From NCBI RefSeq assembly GCF_014859565.1, contig NZ_JACUUA010000064.1, forward strand, positions 1-17,080: a stretch of DNA of 17,080 nucleotides. Direction: 5' to 3'. Below, in pieces: positions 14,028-17,080 of this stretch (position 1 is the stretch's first letter; every line of letters starts with the position of its first letter). The position numbers and the translations under genes are program-made. This DNA comes from Marinospirillum sp. GTDB lineage: Bacteria; Pseudomonadota; Gammaproteobacteria; Pseudomonadales; Halomonadaceae. The notes beneath the pieces were generated by a model. It was not told where the DNA came from, made no database searches, and was given only the letters and a program-made list of their open reading frames with translations.

Positions 14028-15059
14028 TCAACCCAGCAGGGTATCGAGCAGTAACATGGCAGCAAAACCGCCCATCAGCCCCAGCGTGGCGTAGGTCTGA
14101 TTGCCGTTGCGGTGTGTTTCCGGGATCACTTCATGAGAAACCACAAATATCATGGCTCCGGCAGCCAACCCCAGACCTATCGGGTAGGCCAGTGCCAAAC
14201 CACCGGAAATCCCGATACCCAGTAACGCACCCAACGGCTCCATCAATCCGGTTGCGGCTGCTACCAGTGCAGCATTCAAGGGTGTGAGATAAGCCGCTCT
14301 TAATGCCAGCGCCACAGCCAGACCTTCTGGAATATTCTGGAAGAAAATAGCTGCCGTCAGCGGTAGACCAACACTCAGGTCATTCGCCCCAAAACTGACA
14401 CCAATGGCCATCCCTTCCGGCAGGTTATGCAGGGTGATGGCCAGTACAAACAGCCAGACCCGGCCAATACGCTGACAACCCGGTCCACAAGGGCCTTCAT
14501 TTTCATGTTCATGGGGGGTAAAACGATCCAGCCCCAGCATCAGCATAACACCCAGAGCCAGCCCCAGTATCACAATCACAACGGCCAGAAACTCACTGCT
14601 GATCACACTACCGGCTGCATCCAGCGCGGGCAAGATCAATGAAAAACAGCTGGCGGCCAGCATCATTCCGGCAGCAAAACCCAGCAGAGTATCTTCTGTT
14701 CGTGCTTTTAATTTTTGCAGAAAAAGCGCCATAAAGGCGCCAATGGCCGTTGAAATAAATCCACCCAATCCGCCCAGCAAGGCATTGTTGTAGCGGGAAT
14801 CCGTTGCCTGACCTATCTGGCTGATACTGCTTGCCAGCAGCAATATCAAAACAACCAGTATTGCCACTGCCATGCCTGTTGCAATAAGGCGGTGCTCACG
14901 AATTTCTCTGGATAACGCCTGACGAAAACTTTGCTGAAAGGCCTGATGGTCCGACATGGTGCCGTGCATCCTCAGTAATTCGGTTAGGGTTGCAGAGCTT
15001 ATCACAGCCTCACTTTCTGGTAATATTTCCGCTTTTTTTCGGAGTTCGCTTGTTTCCAT
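14028..15059 (-). CDS. ZIP-family divalent metal transporter (GufA/ZupT-like)
   Basis: An inner-membrane metal importer of up to 343 residues. The binuclear metal-site helices are intact: HNLPEGMAIG (211-220) in helix 4 and QNIPEGLAVA (241-250) in helix 5, then HEVIPETH (309-316). The loop before helix 4 carries PHEHENEGPCGPGC (182-195), a plausible zinc or iron binding loop. Family members bring Zn(II), Fe(II) or Mn(II) into the cytoplasm. The start is uncertain: the ATG at 15059 has AGAGG directly abutting it, while the methionine at 14957 (MSDHQAF) gives 309 residues, nearer the usual family size, but has only a distant AGGA. It is divergent from azlD-like and upstream, in the same direction, of the guanidine operon. 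Confidence 0.9.
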   Translation of the reverse strand: METSELRKKAEILPESEAVISSATLTELLRMHGTMSDHQAFQQSFRQALSREIREHRLIATGMAVAILVVLILLLASSISQIGQATDSRYNNALLGGLGGFISTAIGAFMALFLQKLKARTEDTLLGFAAGMMLAASCFSLILPALDAAGSVISSEFLAVVIVILGLALGVMLMLGLDRFTPHEHENEGPCGPGCQRIGRVWLFVLAITLHNLPEGMAIGVSFGANDLSVGLPLTAAIFFQNIPEGLAVALALRAAYLTPLNAALVAAATGLMEPLGALLGIGISGGLALAYPIGLGLAAGAMIFVVSHEVIPETHRNGNQTYATLGLMGGFAAMLLLDTLLG

Positions 15060-15161
15060 CCTCTGCCGGGCTGGCCGCCCTGAAAATATCCTTATTATGC
15101 TTGGTGGAAGTGTTTACGGATGAAACCTACTCCCTGCTGACCAGCCACCCTCGTTCCTGGT

Positions 15162-15203
15162 AGGTGCAGCACTGCTGTGGCAGTGCCCTTCACGCAAGCA
15201 CCT
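15162..15203 (+). promoter_or_regulatory. Structured leader before the AzlD-like gene
   Basis: Two nested perfect inverted repeats lie 30 bases upstream of the gene: AGGTGC (15162-15167) with GCACCT (15198-15203), enclosing GCACTG (15169-15174) with CAGTGC (15181-15186). It does not match a riboswitch class known to the annotator and has no T tract. A role in controlling the gene is a guess. Confidence 0.3.
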
Positions 15204-15232
15204 TTATACCTCTTCACCTTCGGGGGCGTCGG

Positions 15233-15562
15233 ATGATTCCTGACTCCTGGTATCTGGTGGCTTTTATACTGGTCACGGCTGTTGCCACGCTATTAACACG
15301 CTTATTGCCTTTTGTTTTTCTGGGGCGCTACAACAGCCACCCGCTGGTTCAGCATCTCGGGCGTTACCTGCCAGCAGGCATCATGGCATTGCTGGTGGCG
15401 ATTTTTTTACTGCGCTCCGGCCACTGGGAAACACCCGTATTCGGGCTGGATGCACTGGCACCGGCACTGCTGGTCGTTATGCTGCACCTGTGGCTGGGTA
15501 ACGCCTTATTATCCATGCTGGCAGGCACAGCGGCTTACATGCTGCTGCAACAGCTGATGTAA
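15233..15562 (+). CDS. AzlD-family membrane protein (branched-chain amino acid export partner), without AzlC
   Basis: From the ATG at 15233 this gives 109 residues with four hydrophobic segments. The family features are TLLTRLLPFVFLGR (19-32), HPLVQHLGRYLPAGIMALLV (36-55) and the C-terminal segment HLWLGNALLSMLAGTAAYMLL. AzlD normally pairs with the larger AzlC to export branched-chain amino acids, and azlC usually lies directly upstream. Here it is missing: the 15060-15232 stretch contains no azlC remnant in the frame checked. The start at 15233 gives the usual AzlD length and has a G-rich stretch upstream; a longer frame to 15164 would add 23 non-family residues. Function alone is unclear. 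Confidence 0.82.
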   Translation: MIPDSWYLVAFILVTAVATLLTRLLPFVFLGRYNSHPLVQHLGRYLPAGIMALLVAIFLLRSGHWETPVFGLDALAPALLVVMLHLWLGNALLSMLAGTAAYMLLQQLM

Positions 15563-15655
15563 AGTTCAAAACCATACAGGGGCTTCTCGCATCTGAAAAT
15601 TGTGTGGCTGCTGGTTTAAGTTAAATTATTCTCGCCCATTATTTTAGATTTAGGC

Positions 15656-15687
15656 TTAAAATAAAATATGACGAATGTTTATTTTAA
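15656..15687. promoter_or_regulatory. 10-bp perfect inverted repeat before the Fic gene
   Basis: TTAAAATAAA (15656-15665) and TTTATTTTAA (15678-15687) form a perfect 10-bp dyad around a 12-base spacer. It lies in a very AT-rich stretch that must contain the promoter, and ends about 17 bases before the Fic ribosome binding site. This is a likely operator; the Fic protein's own winged-helix-like region is a candidate binder. Confidence 0.45.
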
Positions 15688-15713
15688 CTGAGTGAGCCAA
15701 CAAAGAGGTGTCT

Positions 15714-16877
15714 ATGGAGCGAGGAACAACAGGACGCTATGTCCCTAGCATCGCTGGCGGTGTGAACTGCCAGGCGTTTATCCCAGCCTCTTTGCCGCCA
15801 AACCCGGAATTACAGCTAGACAACAAATTACAAAGCCGCATCAATCAAGCCATGCTGGCTCTTGGTCGCTTGGATGCCATCAGCACCCTCTTGCCTGATT
15901 CGCGGCTGTTCTTGTATAGCTACGTACGCAAAGAAGCCGTGATGTCTTCGCAAATTGAAGGTACACAATCTTCCTTAAGCGATTTAATGCTCTACGAAAT
16001 GGAGGGTGTGCCTGGCGTGCCAATGGATGATGTGCAGGAAGTGTCTTGCTACGTCAATGCATTGGAGCTGGGGGTACAGCGTATCAGAGAAGGCGATCCC
16101 ATCACCTTTCGGCTACTGACAGAGCTGCATAAATCCCTCATGACCTCTGGTCGGGGCATCAGCAAAGGTCCGGGAGAGTTCCGTAAAAATCAAGTGTGGA
16201 TTGGCGGTCATCGTGCAGATGAGGCCACGTTTGTGCCAACACCAGCCAATGAACTGGCTCAGTGCTGGTCTGAGCTGGAACGCTTCATAAACGATGTGCC
16301 TGAAGCCACCGACCCACTGATTAAAGCTGCTTTGGCTCATGTGCAGTTTGAAACCATTCACCCTTTTATGGACGGTAACGGCCGACTGGGGCGTTTACTC
16401 ATCCCGCTCATCCTGGTCGAAGCCCGGATACTCAGTGAACCCTTGTTGTATTTATCCGTATTCTTCAAAAAACATCGCCAAGTCTACTACGACAAGCTAC
16501 AGCAGGTTCGTTTAAGCGGGAACTGGGAAAGCTGGCTGCTGTTTTTTGTTGATGCCGTGGCTGACACTGCCAATCAGGCCGTGAAAACAGCACAACAACT
16601 GAACCAACTGCGCCAAACCCACCGTAGCCAGCTTGCCAGTCTTGGACGTATGGCGGCTTCCGCTCAGCAGGTTTTAGATGTGTTGTTTGAATACCCCATA
16701 GCAAATATCAACACCCTTGTGAAATACAGCGGCATCACGCCTGCCACAGCAGGCAAGGTGATGGATAAACTGGCACAGCCGGAGTTTGCGCTAGTGCGTG
16801 AGCTCACCGGACAAAAACGTAATCGCGTCTTTGCCTACAGCGCTTACATTGACATTCTGAATCAGGAACAAGCCTGA
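15714..16877 (+). CDS. Fic-family protein (predicted AMP-transferase) with N-terminal inhibitory motif
   Basis: A 387-residue protein. The Fic active site is complete: HPFMDGNGRLGR (216-227), with catalytic H216 and the anion-binding loop. An inhibitory helix motif SSQIEG (78-83; S-x-x-x-E-G, with E82) lies N-terminal to the core, as in class II Fic proteins, so activity should be self-restrained. The N-terminal part (about 20-110) is Fic_N-like. The C-terminal part (about 315-385) looks like a winged helix: INTLVKYSGITPATAGKVMDKL. These proteins transfer AMP to a protein hydroxyl in the cytoplasm; the target is unknown. Start: ATG with AAGAGG five bases upstream; a GTG two codons earlier is less likely. 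It stands alone, with no antitoxin gene beside it. Confidence 0.92.
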   Translation: MERGTTGRYVPSIAGGVNCQAFIPASLPPNPELQLDNKLQSRINQAMLALGRLDAISTLLPDSRLFLYSYVRKEAVMSSQIEGTQSSLSDLMLYEMEGVPGVPMDDVQEVSCYVNALELGVQRIREGDPITFRLLTELHKSLMTSGRGISKGPGEFRKNQVWIGGHRADEATFVPTPANELAQCWSELERFINDVPEATDPLIKAALAHVQFETIHPFMDGNGRLGRLLIPLILVEARILSEPLLYLSVFFKKHRQVYYDKLQQVRLSGNWESWLLFFVDAVADTANQAVKTAQQLNQLRQTHRSQLASLGRMAASAQQVLDVLFEYPIANINTLVKYSGITPATAGKVMDKLAQPEFALVRELTGQKRNRVFAYSAYIDILNQEQA

Positions 16878-16947
16878 CCAACAACAATAACGTTCAAAAC
16901 TCTGGGGTCTGTGTGACGCGCTGTGTGATGACGGATAAGATCCAGGG

Positions 16948-17080
16948 TTATTCAATATTCTGGATCTGCTCTCTCATCTGTTCGATCAGGACTTTCAGAT
17001 CCACTGAAACCTGGGTCATGTCCATACTCATGGCCTTGGAGCCGAGGGTGTTGGCTTCGCGGTTCATTTCCTGCATTAAA
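16948..17080 (-). CDS. yicC: YicC-family endoribonuclease, C-terminal end (runs off right edge)
   Basis: The minus strand from the right edge reads 43 codons and a TAA at 16950-16948: LMQEMNREANTLGSKAMSMD and on to VLIEQMREQIQNIE at the end. The block QEMNREANTLGSK with a C-terminal LKVLIEQMREQ-QNIE is the recognised end of YicC/YloC proteins, which act as endoribonucleases in RNA turnover. Only the last 43 or so residues are here. It converges with the Fic gene; the 70 bases between hold no clear terminator. Confidence 0.88.
   Translation of the reverse strand, partial: LMQEMNREANTLGSKAMSMDMTQVSVDLKVLIEQMREQIQNIE

Noticed and set aside
15141..15236. Remnant of azlC ending at the TGA that overlaps the AzlD start (ATGA)
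   Set aside because: The frame upstream is open for only 31 codons and its translation shows no AzlC-like membrane segment.
16938..16967. 8-bp inverted repeat AGATCCAG/CTGGATCT at the yicC stop, as a terminator
   Set aside because: The loop is 14 bases and there is no T tract on either strand; kept only as a coincidence or weak structure.

Overview
The window reads as a stretch of chromosome from a gammaproteobacterium, probably a marine Oceanospirillales-type organism. This is inferred from the AhpC/AhpF pair, a YicC C-terminus, a Bcr/CflA exporter, a sigma-54/NtrC-type promoter and moderate GC content. No species can be named. No rRNA, tRNA, CRISPR array or insertion sequence with a transposase was seen.

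Layout. Bases 1-585 (minus) hold the N-terminal part of a PAS-GGDEF signalling protein that runs off the left edge and is divergent from ahpC. Bases 758-2934 (plus) are the peroxide-detoxifying pair ahpC-ahpF, with an OxyR-like site upstream and a strong terminator downstream. A Bcr/CflA drug exporter follows at 3054-4250, then an AAA ATPase with a DUF4143 C-terminus at 4366-5706. The ATPase promoter carries two related palindromes. A bidirectional terminator overlaps the ATPase stop codon and separates it from the next, convergent operon.

The centre (5740-13837, minus) is a guanidine uptake and nitrogen-assimilation operon. Transcribed right to left it contains: a sigma-54 promoter with an NtrC-like enhancer; a guanidine-I (ykkC) riboswitch; a three-gene ABC transporter (binding protein, permease, ATPase); two DUF1989 'urea carboxylase-associated' proteins, which match the two carboxyguanidine deiminase subunits; a repeat-like intergenic block; and a biotin-dependent urea/guanidine carboxylase. 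Directly before the carboxylase are two hairpins, each with an ACGA tetraloop: a guanidine-II (mini-ykkC) riboswitch. The operon therefore appears to read the same ligand twice, with two unrelated RNA classes, and to be gated by nitrogen status. The expected logic is import of guanidine, carboxylation to carboxyguanidine, deimination to allophanate, then hydrolysis to ammonia and CO2. The last enzyme, allophanate hydrolase (AtzF), is not in the window.

The right side holds a ZIP-family metal transporter (minus), an orphan AzlD-type membrane protein (plus) with a structured leader, a stand-alone Fic protein with a C-terminal winged-helix-like region and a 10-bp inverted repeat in front of it, and the C-terminal end of yicC (minus) at the right edge. 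Most lines here rest on motif reading by eye; no database search was possible.
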